Of a stretch of DNA of 64,000 nt, positions 1 to 10,970 are shown in pieces; positions within the stretch are counted from its first letter, which is position 1; each line of letters starts with the position of its first letter. This DNA comes from Ambrosia x helenae. Its lineage: Eukaryota; Streptophyta; Magnoliopsida; Asterales; Asteraceae. Position numbers and translations under genes: made by a program. The stretch is from assembly GCA_030844895.1 (NCBI GenBank), contig CM061227.1, forward strand, positions 74,527,075 to 74,591,074. The letters are read 5' to 3'. A model generated the notes under the pieces. The model was given only the letters and a program-made list of their open reading frames with translations. It was not told the DNA's origin and did not search any database.

Positions 1-1071
1 AGTGGGGTATAAGATGATGTTTGAGCAAGATAGTTTATGGGGGGTTTTGGTTGGTTCAACAATGCTTGAAACATAAGCTATGTGTGGAGCAACAATAGTA
101 CTAGAACTTGAACTAGTCAGAGATGAAGATGTACCACCATGATATAACTCTGGATTCTGAGGAACTTGTGCTCTTTTCGCTTTCCTCTTTTCCTTCATCT
201 CTTTGTTCTCAAGCTTCTGGATGAATTCAATGATGGTCCAGTATTGGTATGCATCTTTCTCCTTAAGGACCTCAATGTGTTGATTCCAGTATGGTGGTAA
301 TGCATCAGCGAACTTATCCACCAGTTCAGACATCGGTATGTTAATCTCGTAACTTGAAAGTTCAGTCAATAAATGGCAATACCTCGGAATCAACTCTTTC
401 AACGTCTCATTTCCCATATAACCAAAGTTCTCAAACTCTTTTCTCAACTCCTCCATTCTAAGCTTCCTTGTCTTCTCATTCCCATCGTGACGATTCCTTA
501 ACATATCCCATAATTGCTTTGATGTGGTGCACGACCCAAACTGATGTAAAAGATCAGTGTTAATGGCCTGGGACAGTTGAGAGAACGCCTTCTTTTCCAC
601 CGCAAACTTTTTCTTCTCATCCTCAGCTAGACTCTCTAATGGAATCGGCTCACCAGTGTTATCCAAAACCGGAGCTACATACCCCTTAGAAATCATTTTC
701 CAAGCTTCCGTGCCTTCCCTTCCCATTCCCTCTAAATGAATTTTGAACTTGGTCTTCCATTGGTTGTATTCCACCATTTCCATCAACTTTGGTGGACGGC
801 TCCCGCTACCCGAAGATAAGTCATGAATAAGCGTCGAAATCGCATTGGTAGTCTAAGAGTGTACCGCCGCTGCTACAACTCCCCAGTAATTAGCCATGGG
901 TTGTTGTTGTGATTGTGCAACTTGTTGGGGCATCGAACTAGTCATCGCCAAATAGTTGATTGGTTGAGATGATTGACTAGCCGTCTTATGAGCAGCTACC
1001 GACCAAGGATCCATTGTTGTTTGCTGTTGTGGTGTTGTATTAGGTCGTGGTGTTGTTGGAAAGTTCCACAT
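1..1071 (-). pseudogene. copia element A: gag, N-terminal part, interrupted
   Basis: This is the N-terminal two thirds of a Ty1/copia gag, reading leftwards and cut by the window edge. The start codon is at 1071 and opens with a Pro/Thr/Gln-rich stretch (MWNFPTTPRPN). The body matches the gag of element D (23377-24993) nearly residue for residue: the GMGxEGTEAW block, the LLHQFGSCTTSKQLWDML block and the NQHIEVLKEKDAYQYW block are all readable. These belong to the UBN2-type copia gag region that builds the virus-like particle. One in-frame TAG at about 853-855 breaks the frame where D has CAG. I see no other stop up to the edge. A and D are two copies of one family. The zinc knuckle lies outside the window. 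Confidence 0.85.
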
Positions 1072-1557
1072 ATCGTTTGAAAAGTATAAAATACGAAACG
1101 ATTAGAAAAATTTTCAAACAGTTTATACGTTCGACCTTTTACAAGTGATCGTGGGGGCGAATGTGGAATTTAGTCCAGATTCGACCGTTTCTAAAGACTC
1201 GAATGTAGAATGTAACAGACTCTTTTCACTTTCGACCAAAATTTTCCTCTGTCGACCTCCCGATTGGTCGAATGTAAAACTGATGGTCGAATGAACAACA
1301 ACACACTAAAAATTTCTAGGTTCGACTGAATTAACCTCCACGTTCGACCTAAAAATCCCTGGTTCGACCTAAAAACCACACTCTCGACCGTTTCTCCCTA
1401 GGTTCGACCCTTTCATTTTGAAAAACGGTTATACTTTGAAAATCAGTTATTTCGATCCATAATTTTCAAATGTTGATGAAATTTGATGATCTTTTGCAGG
1501 TTTTGCTTCAGATTGGATTTGGAACAAGTTTAACAAAGAGAATTCTATATTTTAACC
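1072..1557 (-). other. 5' leader of copia element A with TTCGACC motif cluster
   Basis: This is the untranslated leader upstream of the A gag. It aligns with the leader of element D (24994-25636). About nine copies of TTCGACC or close variants, plus inverse GGTCGAA-type copies, lie between about 1128 and 1410. Homology to D stops at about 1557, before the primer-binding site and 5' LTR, where the sequence switches abruptly to the reverse transcriptase of element B. A has therefore lost its 5' LTR. Confidence 0.75.
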
Positions 1558-2905
1558 TTGTACCACCAGTCTTGCCTTGTTCTTGATAATTAAACCAGAC
1601 TCATCTAGTTTGTTTCTAAAAACCCATCTTGTTCCAATTGGTTGTTTGTTTGGAGGTAAGGGACAAATTTCCTAAACCTGTTGCTTCTTGAACTGTAATA
1701 GTTCATCTTGCATTGCTTCAACCCAACTATTGTCTTTAAGGGCATCTTGATACTTCTTAGTTTCCAACTGAGAGATAAATGCTGAGAATAAGCAGAAGTT
1801 GGAAAGCTGGTTTCTTGTAAGTACCCCTGATGCAATATCACCCATGATTTGATCCAATGGATGATCTTTGTGTTCAATCAGTTGTTGTAAACCACTGATA
1901 GGTGTAGGCTCTTATACTTCTTCAAACAAACCACTGATGTTGATAATATCTGGTTCAGCTGTTTGGACATCTTCAGTAGTTGCAGGAGCTGAATCAGAAG
2001 TTTGAGTTTGTACATTAGCAGTTGTTGAATCAGAAGTTTGAGGAACTTCTGATGGTTTGAAAGTTGATTTAATGACTGTATTTGGAGTCCATGGTGGAGG
2101 ACCATCCTCAAACCCTTGATCACCATAATAAGTGGGTTTAGATGAATCAACAGTCTTTTCAGGTTCAAAATTAAAACTATCAAGGTCGAAGAGTTCAGCA
2201 GGATGTGCTGAAATGAGTACATGTTTTAACTCATTGAACTTGACATTCAGTGTTTTTTCTACTATCTTGGTTCTGGAATTGAATACCTTGTAGGCTTTTC
2301 TACTTGAATAATAACCAAGAAAATAACCTGAATCAACTTTAGCAGCAAACTTTGAAATAGAGTCTTTGATGTTGAGGATAAAACATTGACATCCAAAAGC
2401 CTTGAAAAAGGAGATGAGGGGCTTAATGCCATGAAGAATTTCATATGCAGTTTTGGAATGTCTCTTGGTGATAAGAACTCTATTCTGAACATAACAAGCT
2501 GTGTTGACTGCATCGACCCAAAAATAAAGAGGTAGGCCTGAATCAGCTAACATTGTTCTTGCTGCTTCAATCAATGTTCTGTTCTTCCTTTCTACGACAC
2601 CATTTTGTTTAGGAGTTCTGGGAATGCTGAATTGTTTAGCAATCCCTTTAGACAAACAAAATTCATCTAGAGTTTTGTTCCTGAACTCTGTCCCATTGTC
2701 ACTTCTTATGACTTTGACAGAGAGAGAATACTGTTTCTCTACTTGTAGAATGAAGAACTTGATAATTTCAGCTGCATCATCATTGGAAAATAAGAAGAAG
2801 ACCAATGTGAATCTTGAGTAGTCATCAATGATGACTAAACAGTACTTCTTCATACCAAGGCTCATGATTTTGACTGGCCCAAATAAGTCCATATGGAGTA
2901 GTTGA
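1558..2905 (-). pseudogene. element B pol: integrase core, linker and start of reverse transcriptase
   Basis: Reading leftwards from 2905 the frame enters the copia integrase at [14 protein letters not shown]. It then shows the DDYSRFT block, [10 protein letters not shown] with the second catalytic Asp, and [16 protein letters not shown] with the catalytic Glu. A Thr/Ser/Gln-rich linker follows. A stop at 1912-1914 ends this frame. The following segment in another frame matches the start of the RVT_2 reverse transcriptase (WVFRNKQ, IIKNKA), ending at a QxLVVQ-type block where homology stops. The polymerase active site is absent. Integrase inserts the cDNA; this copy is dead through the stop, the frame change, the 3' truncation and the LTR insertion at 2905. 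Confidence 0.85.
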
Positions 2906-3136
2906 TGTAACACCCCAACCGATGGCGGAAACATCGAGGTGTCACGTAAGAATGAGTATACAGTAGCACATGGTAATCCAAATTTTAATTGAAATAAATT
3001 TAAATTGCAAATATCCAAAAATAGAAATACATAAAGAGTTTTAAATGTGGAAATCTAATACATCACAAAGGATCAAGCAAGCATAGACTTCTTATTGTCT
3101 TCATAAAATACTCTAGTCTTCATGCATCATTATTTC

Positions 3137-3607
3137 CTGTTGAGTTGTAAAAATGGGGGGGGGGGTCAACTAGAAGTTGGTGAGAATACATAATCCATGT
3201 TAAGCATATAGTTTAAGTATAAAAGTTTAGCAATTCATATGTCAATCGTAAGCTTAAGTCTAAATGAATAGCATAATATGTTGAATCGACATAATCAAAC
3301 CTCCGACTAGTTTAGGTCCATCCCGTCATCTACGGTTCACCTTAGTAATATGTTGGAACGATGACAATCACCCACGCTACCTATGTAGGAGGTACGCGTA
3401 TCCAGGTGGGGTTGTCAATCCAATAGATCTATTATTGAATATCGCCGGCTTGGCCATAGCTAATGATTATGTAATGTTGAAACTCGTTGAAACTGTTGTT
3501 GACTAATTCATGAGGCAATAAGGTTTACAACTAGACATACATGTTGAATTGCTTAAATAAAATGTTGCAAGTATGAAGCATCGCATAAACATGGTTACGT
3601 AAACTCA
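3137..3607 (-). other. candidate LTR intron (solo LTR)
   Basis: On the minus strand CCAAG|GTGAGTTTACG (donor at 3607) is paired with CAACTCAACAG|GA (acceptor ending at 3137), 471 bp. A C-rich run lies just before the acceptor. The donor aligns with those at the same relative place in the two H LTRs, in E and in G. Splicing is inferred, not shown. Confidence 0.45.
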
Positions 3608-4455
3608 CCTTGGTATAGTATTAGGTATTGAGAAATAGTATGAGTGTAGCCCAATATATTTCCAAGTATTACCCTATGTATAAGGCAACAAATAAGTCTA
3701 AGTCTATCTAGTCTACAAGTATATTCTAGGGTTTCGATTTGGGGATCTCCAATTGTTGAATTTATAATAAAATGTTTAAGTAAATAAAGGGAAATTTGGT
3801 AATTAAATAAATGAAAGTCTTTTTATAAAGTTTGAATTTAGGATGTTCACAATGATGTGTTTGAAGTATAAAAATATTTTTTATAAAATTATTTTCTTTA
3901 AAATAGATTTTTAAATCTATTTATTACAATTTGCCAAAATTTAACTTTAATATTTAAAAATACTAAAATTAAAGAATTATTATTTTAAAAATCATATTTC
4001 TGTTTAAATATTCAGAAATAAATTGTATAAAATTTTGGTGCAAAAATAATAAAAATTGAATTTATTATGATTTAATTATGATTAAAACTAACAAAAATTA
4101 ATTAAAAATATAAAATAAATGATTTTTCAGAATTAAAAAATCATTTCAGTAAAGTTTATCATTGTACAAACTCAGGATAATTTTTGTGGAAATTTATAAA
4201 ATTGTTTTGATATTTTAATGGATTTTTATAAATATAATAGCATAAAATTGATTTAATTATTATAAATATTAAATAAATAAATTTCAGAAAACTAAAAATT
4301 GTGGGTAAAACTTTTACATCAGATTTGTTAAAAATAATTTTTTTAGAATTTATAAAAAAGTTTTAATAATTAAAAACGAATTTACAAGATTAAATGTATA
4401 ATATATATAATTGGTTTAATTGTTTTAAAAATGAAAATAAGGAGGAGAAAAAAAG

Positions 4456-4540
4456 GTGCCATGGCCGGGACTCGAACCCGGGTGGCTGGGGTAATAAGCA
4501 ACAGTCACAACCACTTGGTCCAGACCAGTGGTTGTGATTG
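4456..4540 (-). other. tRNA-like cassette in solo LTR (LTR-sense)
   Basis: On the minus strand a perfect B-box, GGTTCGAGTCC (4468-4478), sits in a CCGGG...CCCGG arm like a T-stem. It lies 3' of an A-box-like GGACCAAGTGGTTGTG. The 5' half also forms a near-perfect palindrome (CACAACCAC...GTGGTTGTG). It matches the position and orientation of the sense cassettes in the H LTRs. It lacks a clean acceptor stem, so it is not called a tRNA gene. Confidence 0.6.
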
Positions 4541-4629
4541 TTTCTGTTTTAATAAAAATAAATACACGATGCAAAAATCAGTTTTATCCCCAAATCAATA
4601 TTCGAAACCCTAGATTCTGCAATACTTTG

Positions 4630-4678
4630 ATTCACACATCAATAGCCCGATTAATCATAGGGCTATTGATGTGTGAAT
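4630..4678. repeat. 19-bp-arm inverted repeat (hairpin 2) in solo LTR
   Basis: ATTCACACATCAATAGCCC (4630-4648) is perfectly complementary to 4660-4678 across an 11-base loop. The equivalent hairpin in the H LTRs (38163-38205) has different bases at two stem positions, each changed on both arms, so pairing is kept. It lies about 40 bases inside the GTAAGT donor. Confidence 0.85.
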
Positions 4679-5048
4679 GCCGATGAACATAACCCACTGG
4701 AATAATTGAACTTACAACGTTGTTTCGAACACGATTGAATGGTCAATCAAAAAGTCAAGAATGCTATCGTGATTGATCAAACAGCGTATAATTAAGAAGA
4801 TTGGAGGTTGAGAAAGGAGTATTGGCGAGTTGTGAAGGCTCGCAAATGATCAATTTATAGTGTAACTCACTGGATCGAAGAAATGGTAAGGGTTGACCAC
4901 TCATTCAATGTAATACGCGTATAAGGTCAATTGGTTAACGATTGATTGATAATTAGCGTGTAGTATAGTCAGACAGGGCCGGTAATCGCGTATAGATACT
5001 AAAATTATGCAAATCACGAGTTATGGGGTTTGATTATGGTATGTCGTG

Positions 5049-5081
5049 TGTCACAGTTGACTTTCCAAGTCAACTGTGACG
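5049..5081. repeat. 13-14 bp-arm inverted repeat (hairpin 1) in solo LTR
   Basis: GTCACAGTTGACTT (5050-5063) pairs with AAGTCAACTGTGAC (5067-5080) across a 3-base loop. The H LTRs have the same hairpin (37755-37787), with the outer T-A pair of H replaced by a G-C pair here. Confidence 0.85.
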
Positions 5082-5130
5082 TTTTAAACAAGTTATATAA
5101 TTATAACGCGCTTGGAATGAATCAGATAAG

Positions 5131-5208
5131 AAGGCCAGCCCAGCTGTTAGTGTGTTGTGTGTAGTTTGGGCCGGTCTTGGGCGCGGGTTCGATTCCCGGC
5201 CCAAGCGG
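5131..5208 (+). other. tRNA-like cassette in solo LTR (LTR-antisense)
   Basis: A perfect B-box, GGTTCGATTCC (5186-5196), in a CGCGG/CCCGG context follows an A-box-like CCAGCCCAGCTGTTAG about 45 bases upstream. It ends in the CCCAAGCGG shared with the antisense cassette of the H LTRs. Relative to the solo LTR it is antisense, as in H. Confidence 0.6.
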
Positions 5209-5377
5209 TTTATTTTTTTTATAATTATCATGCTTTAACCATATATATTTATAATATATATAGTATTAGGGTTTCACAAGTGCGACAAAAATAATTAAAT
5301 GCGAACATTATTGATAGAACTTGACGTTTTATTAATAATGGTGATGTAACGTACAAGTTTAAATGCGTAATGTTACA

Positions 5378-6024
5378 GTTGAAGACATGCAGTTGTTTTT
5401 GATTCTTCAATAGACTTATAGGAGGACTTATGTTGTTTTCCCTTAAGACAGGATACACAGTGTTCTTGACACTGGTATACTTTCAAGGGTAGACCTCTGA
5501 CCAAGCCTATTTTTGTGACTTTATTTATGGTTTTAAAGTTCACATGGCCAAGTCTCCAATGCCAAAGGTTTGTCTCCAAAGTTGATGCCTTTGAGAAGAA
5601 ACAAGCAGTGTTGTTCAGTACTTTGTCCTTTTCAATGTCCACCGCATAGACATTACCACATCTTTTGGCTATCAACAAAGTATGATCTTCAATGATCTTC
5701 TCTATCAACTTCTATCCTTCTGGTGATATGATCTTGCATGATGTTTTGGTGAAAAAGGAAGAACATCCTTTATCACACATTTGTGAAACACTCAGAAAGT
5801 TGTACTCAAGGTTTTCAACCAGATTGACCTTGTCAAACTGCATTTTGCCTGAGGATAAATTGCCATATCCTAGCACATATCCCTTTGCATTATTCCCAAA
5901 GGACACAGATCCTTCTCTTTGACTTATGAATTTGTTGATCAGGTACATGCATCCAGTCATGTGCATTGAGCCTCCACTATCAACATACCAAATGCTATTT
6001 AGACCTCTAGAGACTCTCTGCACA
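5378..6024 (-). pseudogene. element B pol: protease and GAG-pre-integrase
   Basis: The segment opens at the conserved GTGCAGAG (about 6013-6024). It shows the aspartic protease motif as WYVDSGGSMHMTG, with Gly in place of the usual Cys after DSG, then the YNFLSVSQMCDKG region. The HHCC zinc-binding GAG-pre-integrase follows (WRLGHVNFK, then CVSCLKGKQHK) and the reading runs to the solo LTR at 5377. The protease would cleave the polyprotein and the HHCC domain belongs to integrase. Homologue C has a stop codon and a Cys-to-Phe change in this segment that B lacks. An in-frame stop and a frame change near 5710 mark decay within B. Confidence 0.85.
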
Positions 6025-6033
6025 AAGAGTAAA

Positions 6034-8563
6034 TTAGTTAGATTTAGGAACCCAAGCCAATTTGGCTTTGTGTGTACTCTTAGGAATAGTAGTAGTTTGT
6101 TGTTGACTAGTTTTAGAAATCCATGTCTTTTTGGCAATGGATTTGTTGTTGAGAACAATGGTGGGACCTTTCTGAGGTTCACCATCAACTTTGGTCATCA
6201 GAAGTTTAACCAAATTTATCAAATTTTTTACCTCAGCAGTATGTGAAACTGCTGATGGCTTAGGTCTAACTTCTGAAAGAGAATTTTGAGAGGAGGACTG
6301 TAGTTGAGATTTAGTCTTTCTCTGAGAAAAGGTGTTAATTGGTTGCTGTTTGATGGGAAAGAAAGTATTTTCATAATCTTGTTTGATTTCTTTTCCCACA
6401 ACCATTTGCAAAACTTTCTTGTTGTACTGATTTCCTGTTCTATATCTGCAAAATTATGTTTTGTGGTTAAACAGACCACAAATTTCACAAGATTTTGCCT
6501 TTCCTTTTAGATTTTCAAGAGTTTTGGAAGGCACAGTTTTGACAGTTGTTAAATCTGGAATTTGGTCATCAATAGTTTTCAGAGTCCCAACTCCCGATGT
6601 AGATAAAACTACTGATGAAACGATGTGCATTCTTTCATGTAAGAAGTTTGTTTTTGAACTTTTCTACTCCCATCATCAGTAGTTTTGGGAGTAAAATCAG
6701 TTGGTGTTTCTGTATGATTGTACCCTATGCCAAACTTAACATTTGATGCAGTTTGTTTGTTAAGAAACATTTGGTAACTTCTACATGACTCCACCCAATT
6801 TTCACAATCAAACTTGGTGTTAGCAAGCTCTTTTTTGGCTTTTCCTAGGTTTTCTATCATGCTTTTTATTTATGCTTGGGTTTCAATAGCATTGTTAGTT
6901 AATTTAGAAATTTCTTTTGTTTTTGAAGCAAGTTTTATTTCCAAATTACATTTCATTTGATTGAATTTTCTTTCAAAGTCATTGGCTTTGCCTTGTAGAT
7001 GCACATTGGTCTCTCTTATTAAAGCAAATGATTCTTTGCATGATTTTGAGCAAAGTTTTAAAAGAGATTTTTTAGATACCTAAGATAAGGCAGCATTAGA
7101 GGAACATCCCTCAAAAGCCATTAAGGTAAAATTCTTTCTGCCATTATCAGGTTCACGCTAGTTGATGTCAAACATTTTGTTGTCTGCATCTGGACTGCAC
7201 TCTGTTGTATCAAAAGGAAGACTGCTCCAATCAACATACCCATTTGTGAAAAGACTTTGTTGAGTGGGTTGTTGAACTGGTGGAGGTTGTTGAGTAGCAG
7301 AAATGGAAGTCATCTGTTGTTGGCTCTGCTGTTGATGACCACGCATCTGAACATATTGTACCTGTGGCACATATTGGATTTGTGGAGCTTGTGCCTGTAC
7401 AAAATGTGCACTTCCCTATGTTCCAAAGTTCCTACTGTAACTATGGTTTGATTGGTTTCCAGACTGTGATTGGTTAAAGCTGGAGCTTCTACACTCTCTA
7501 GCAAAGTGTCCCAACTTCTGACACTTCTGACACTTCTGACATCTCAATTTAGATTTGTTAAAACCAATTTTTGTAGAACTGTTCAGTACTGGAAATTTCC
7601 TTCCTGACCTTTTATAAAATTTGTTAGTTTTTATGCTTAGCATGGCCAGTTGGTGTAGTATATCCATTTCCTCTAGGTCATCACTACTGAAATTCTTTAA
7701 ATCATTCATTATAAAACACATCTTATCAGTAGTTTGACATTTTTCATCATTGTCATAAGCTGGACGTGATCTTTCTGATGAGATCCCAGCAGTTATGTCA
7801 ATGTAATCACAAGACCCAAAATCAATAGAACAAGAAGGTGAGTCTTGTCCTAAGAGTGTTGTGCTACCTGGAATATAGTCATCAGCAGTTTTTCTAGAGT
7901 TTTGTAACTTTTTCTTTTGATTTATTTCTCTTTCAAAAGTAAGTAATCTCCCATGTAATTTTGTGAGTGAGAGAGAATCAAAATCTGGTCCTGACCTAAG
8001 AACTATAGAATAAGTTTCCCATTTTCCTTATAAAGACCTTAAAAATCTATGAAGCATAGATGAGTTTGTGTAGGTCTGACCATTTAATTTTAACTCTGAT
8101 ATTAATGAAGAGAATCTTTCAAATTGTTGTGTTAAAGTCTCTCCATTAACATGAGTAAAAGTTTCATACTGTTGAGCAAGGATTTCTCTAGTATTGGCTA
8201 TCACCTCATCAGTTCACCCAAACTGTTCTTTAAGGCAATCCCACAGCTCTTTGGCACTTTAACAGTGTAAAAGCCCAGCATAAATTTCATTTGGGAGAGC
8301 TATAGCCAACATAGAGAATGCCTTAGCATCCAGCTTAAGTTTTAGGAAATCTTCTTCAGTGTAGTCTTTTGGATCTTTAGGTCTTTCTACTTTAGTTTCT
8401 GGATCTGTTAATACTGTTTTATGATGTCCAAACATAACAGACTTCCAACATCCAATATTTTGTTGAGATAAAGTATCTGCCAATCTCCTTTGCCAGATAT
8501 TATATTCATTTCTGACTAGCATAGGAGGTTTATTGGCAGATCCAGTGTTATGAAGGTCAACTT
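6034..8563 (-). pseudogene. element B gag, extended, multiply interrupted
   Basis: A copia gag of the C type, about 840 codons if repaired. It begins at about 8563, where C has its start codon ATGGATCCA; B reads GTTGACCTT, so the start is lost. The core (MLVRNEYNIWQRR, then DFLKLKLDAKAFSMLAIALP) is followed by an acidic segment (FSSDDLEEMDILHQLAM), a first zinc knuckle CQKCQKLGHFARECRS at about 7530, and a Gln-rich stretch. A coiled-coil region comes next (about 6830-7100), then a cryptic second Cys-rich segment. It ends with WVPKSN and TAA at 6034-6036. Several stops and frame changes interrupt it. In frame terms pol starts about 10 bases downstream of this stop. Confidence 0.82.
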
Positions 8564-8702
8564 TTAAGAAATAAGATTGATCAAGGATTTCTTAAAGTGA
8601 TGGATTGTTTAAAAAGTGAACTGCAATCCTATATTGAATATAAATAAGAGCCTATGTCTAATTCTCAATTTGTTAGATTGATATTTGATCAGATGAACCA
8701 GT

Positions 8703-8714
8703 GCTTTGATACCA
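8703..8714 (-). promoter_or_regulatory. primer-binding site of element B
   Basis: On the minus strand TGGTATCAAAGC follows the end of the 5' LTR after two bases. It differs by one base from TGGTATCAGAGC, the plant primer site complementary to the 3' end of initiator tRNA-Met, as present in element C. Confidence 0.8.
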
Positions 8715-8716
8715 AT

Positions 8717-9389
8717 TGTTGGATCAGTTTCTTGTTTTAACAGATTCTTATCATGAACACTTGCATATTTAAACTATCAAAGTAATTTGCACAGCGGATT
8801 ATAAGTCAAGTGTTCAAGTTAAAGATGTACTTTTAAACAGTAATAAATACTCCCCCTTGAGTTATGAAACTAAAGCAGTAAGTGAGAATCTAAAGACAGT
8901 TAATGAATAAAACAGTAAGTTCTTCAATGATTCTCAGATTTAATGGAAATAATAACTACAAAAGGAATGTCTAAAATAGTGGGATGAACACATCTATTTA
9001 TAGACTAAAGTAAACGTACAAGAGAAGTATTGAAGCAACATAATAAGTAGAAATACTACAACAGGCTATAGCATTGGTACTTGTACAAAAGATCTAAGAA
9101 TACTAATATTAAACTAAACTACTGAAGTTCAAAGGCGGTGGGAAGCTTCTATCAAAACATCTGATGAGTGACAAACTACTGATGAGTAGTTTGTCTTCAG
9201 CAGTTCTTCAATTGACTTGTCTAGTTTGACTTTAGAACTTCTGATCATTACTCTTCAGTACTTGATGTCTTCTTCTTCAGTACTTTGAATCTTGTTCTTC
9301 AGCAGTTTCCATACTTAGCATTTCTTGCAGAAATAGGAATTAGACTAAGGCTTGCAAAAGTGGTTTCTTCAATCCTTTTTGTCCTTACA
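8717..9389 (-). repeat. 5' LTR of element B (673 bp)
   Basis: It begins (plus strand) TGTTGGATC and ends CCTTACA, i.e. TG...CA termini. It aligns with the 720 bp LTRs of element C. A TATA box (CTATAAATAG on the minus strand, 8994-9005) sits at the place corresponding to C. It is rich in CATCAGTAGTTT / AAACTACTGATG-type motifs (9160-9320). Confidence 0.85.
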
Positions 9390-9745
9390 TTTATAAAGAT
9401 ACTATGTTTTTATAATAAAGTTAAAAAAAGAAACTTTATAAACTAAACCTATCTATTTTTTATTTTTTTTTGAAAGTTCTCAGAAAAAAAAATACAATTG
9501 TTAGTATTCACGTTTTTCCGGCAAAATTCCGGCGAAGCTCCGGCAAGCTTGTTTACATGATTATTGATTCATTTTAAGGACATTTTTTGACTTCTATGCA
9601 TTTCCCCTTCCATATAATACGAAATCAAGCGATTAATTCGACCTTAAACACGTCAATTATTGATCTTTAATCCGCGTTTTCAAACGAAAACTCCGAAATC
9701 TTTAAACCCATTAAAACACCATTTTTACACGACCAATATATAAAC

Positions 9746-9746
<1 letters not shown>
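9390..9746. other. unassigned AT-rich flank
   Basis: There is no ORF of note. It includes poly-A/T runs and a short CCGGCAAAATTCCGGCGAAG stretch (about 9517-9545) with repeated CCGGC. I recognise nothing further. Confidence 0.5.
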
Positions 9747-9781
<35 letters not shown>

Positions 9782-10030
9782 ACTCAGTATATCCCACCAA
9801 TAGCATAGCTATGGTAAGGTCTGAGGAGGGTAAGATGTAGACAGCCTTACCTCTACCCCGTAGGAATAGAGAGGCTGCTTCCAGTGAGACCCCCGGCTAG
9901 ATAGTAGTTTTGCATCAAGCCTTGGACATAAGACACATAACACTTAGCAATCGGGACAAGCCCAATTGGTGCATGTACCCCTTGTCTTTTGGCTATCCAC
10001 GCCACCACATGATGCATGATTAACCAGCCG
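9747..10030 (-). mobile_element. SINE-like repeat with (ATG)n tail
   Basis: On the minus strand it carries a GGGGGTCTCACTGGAAGCAG block, a CTCTCTATTCCTACGGGGTAG block, GGTAAGGCTGTCTACATCTTACCCTC, then GGGATATACTGAGT and a (TGA)n tail at the left end (9747-9780). This resembles the 3' half of the Au family of plant SINEs, which end in TTACACTGGGTATG-like sequence and a simple repeat. The 5' tRNA-like head and target duplications are not clear, so family assignment is tentative. Confidence 0.55.
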
Positions 10031-10970
10031 TCGTATTTAACGTTATTTTTACGAAATTAATAAAATATCGTTAAAATTAGTGCAATTTTACTTTTGCCCC
10101 CCAAAGGGCCCACACATATATACATTATATGCGCACGCTACAAACGGGGCTTGTGGAAGAGCCGACATCTAAGGATCAAAAAGCAACGTCGCTATGAACG
10201 CTTCAGAACCGAATGAGGCAAATGATTTCTGCACCTTTGCACACTTCAAAACCACTAAAAACATAGAAAAACGCGATCTGAAGACTGCCAAATTCGTGGT
10301 TTAAGTTTGTTCTTTTGAAGCTTCCTTTTGGATCGATTCGAGCATTGTGAGTCCTAATTTTCGTTGTCGTTTTGGTTTTTGATTATCTCCGAACAATAGC
10401 TCCATATAATCGAGTTCAAATCTGTTTAGATTGGGGTTAATTTAAATCGCCTAGGGTTAGGGTTCTTGTTTGATAATTTGGGGAAGAAGATGAAGTTTTA
10501 AATATTGTATAAATATTATTTTGATTGAATCGTATAAACATTGTAGCCTTCTGGTGTAGTGGTTAACAAGTGGTTGTGCTGTCAAAGGATCTCTGATTCG
10601 ATCCCCACTCACAGCAGCCATTTTTTGTTCCTTTTTATTTTATTTTTTTTATTTGTTTATATATAATAAAACTTATATATATGCTTTAAGCTTATAATAT
10701 TCCTAGAAAATTGATTTTTGATCAAAAAATTATAAAAATTTAGGGGTAACATTTTGACACCCTAAAGAAAATAATCATATTTTTATTTTCTGGAAAATAA
10801 ATAATTTTCGTACTCTTCTTGATTTAAATTGTTTTAATCATAATTAATTAATTAAAAATTTGTTTTTAATGATTTTGACCTCAAAATTTTGGGAAAATTA
10901 TTTCTATGTATAATAAACTGAAACAAAATTTATTTTATCAGAAAATGGTTATTTTTGCTGTTTTTTTACT
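10031..10970 (+). mobile_element. left part of an old gypsy LTR split by element D; start undefined
   Basis: Element D separates this from 26174-27360, which ends in the family-typical ACGTGACACCTCGATG...GTGTTACA. The distance from the tRNA-like cassette at 10543 to the LTR end, skipping D, is about 1.6 kb, the same as from the third cassette to the LTR end in H. A GTGAGT donor-like site (about 10348) lies at the place of the H GTAAGT. The LTR's own start (TGTAAC...) was not found. Part of 10031-10340 might be non-LTR DNA: a 36-codon ORF at 10194-10304 there matches nothing I know. Confidence 0.55.
10543..10620 (+). other. tRNA-like cassette in old gypsy LTR
   Basis: An A-box-like TGGTGTAGTGGTTAAC (10552-10567) and a B-box-like GATTCGATCCC (10595-10605) are spaced as in a tRNA (about 33 bases). 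They sit in a segment of about 78 bases with a T-rich run after it, similar to a pol III terminator (TTTTTT at 10623). There is no convincing acceptor stem. Position fits the third cassette of the H LTR. Confidence 0.55.

Larger units (their letters stand above)
2906..5377 (-). mobile_element. solo LTR of a long-LTR Ty3/gypsy family (relative of H)
   Basis: The 2472 bp insert begins TGTAACACCCC and ends GTTACA and is flanked by the perfect 5-bp duplication GTTGA (2901-2905 and 5378-5382). Removing one copy restores the integrase reading of element B, as the intact homologue in C shows. Read on the minus strand it aligns at both ends with the LTRs of element H (37457-40064): start TGTAAC..., end ...CCGCCATCGGTTGGGGTGTTACA-like. 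It shares a TATA box (4851-4860), a GTAAGT donor (at 4715), two hairpins, tRNA-like cassettes and a GTGAGT/AG intron-like segment. No internal region is present, so it is a product of LTR-LTR recombination. Its AT-rich centre (3750-4430) has no coding content. Confidence 0.93.
1558..9389 (-). mobile_element. truncated Ty1/copia (Sirevirus-like) element B
   Basis: Element B is a minus-strand copia element of the same family as element C (48840-60384). From right to left it keeps the 5' LTR (8717-9389), primer-binding site, gag, protease, integrase and the first part of the reverse transcriptase. The rest of pol, ORF3 and the 3' LTR are missing because the element ends abruptly at 1557/1558 against element A. 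A solo LTR of a gypsy family (2906-5377) splits its integrase. The base after the 5' LTR starts TTTAT (9390-9394), which would be one target-site copy; the other is lost with the 3' end. Confidence 0.85.

Noticed and set aside
5692..6510. Several plus-strand ORFs of 70-106 codons
   Set aside because: All are antisense to the protease and gag of element B.
9747..9780. CAT run as an independent microsatellite
   Set aside because: It fits better as the tail of the SINE-like repeat.
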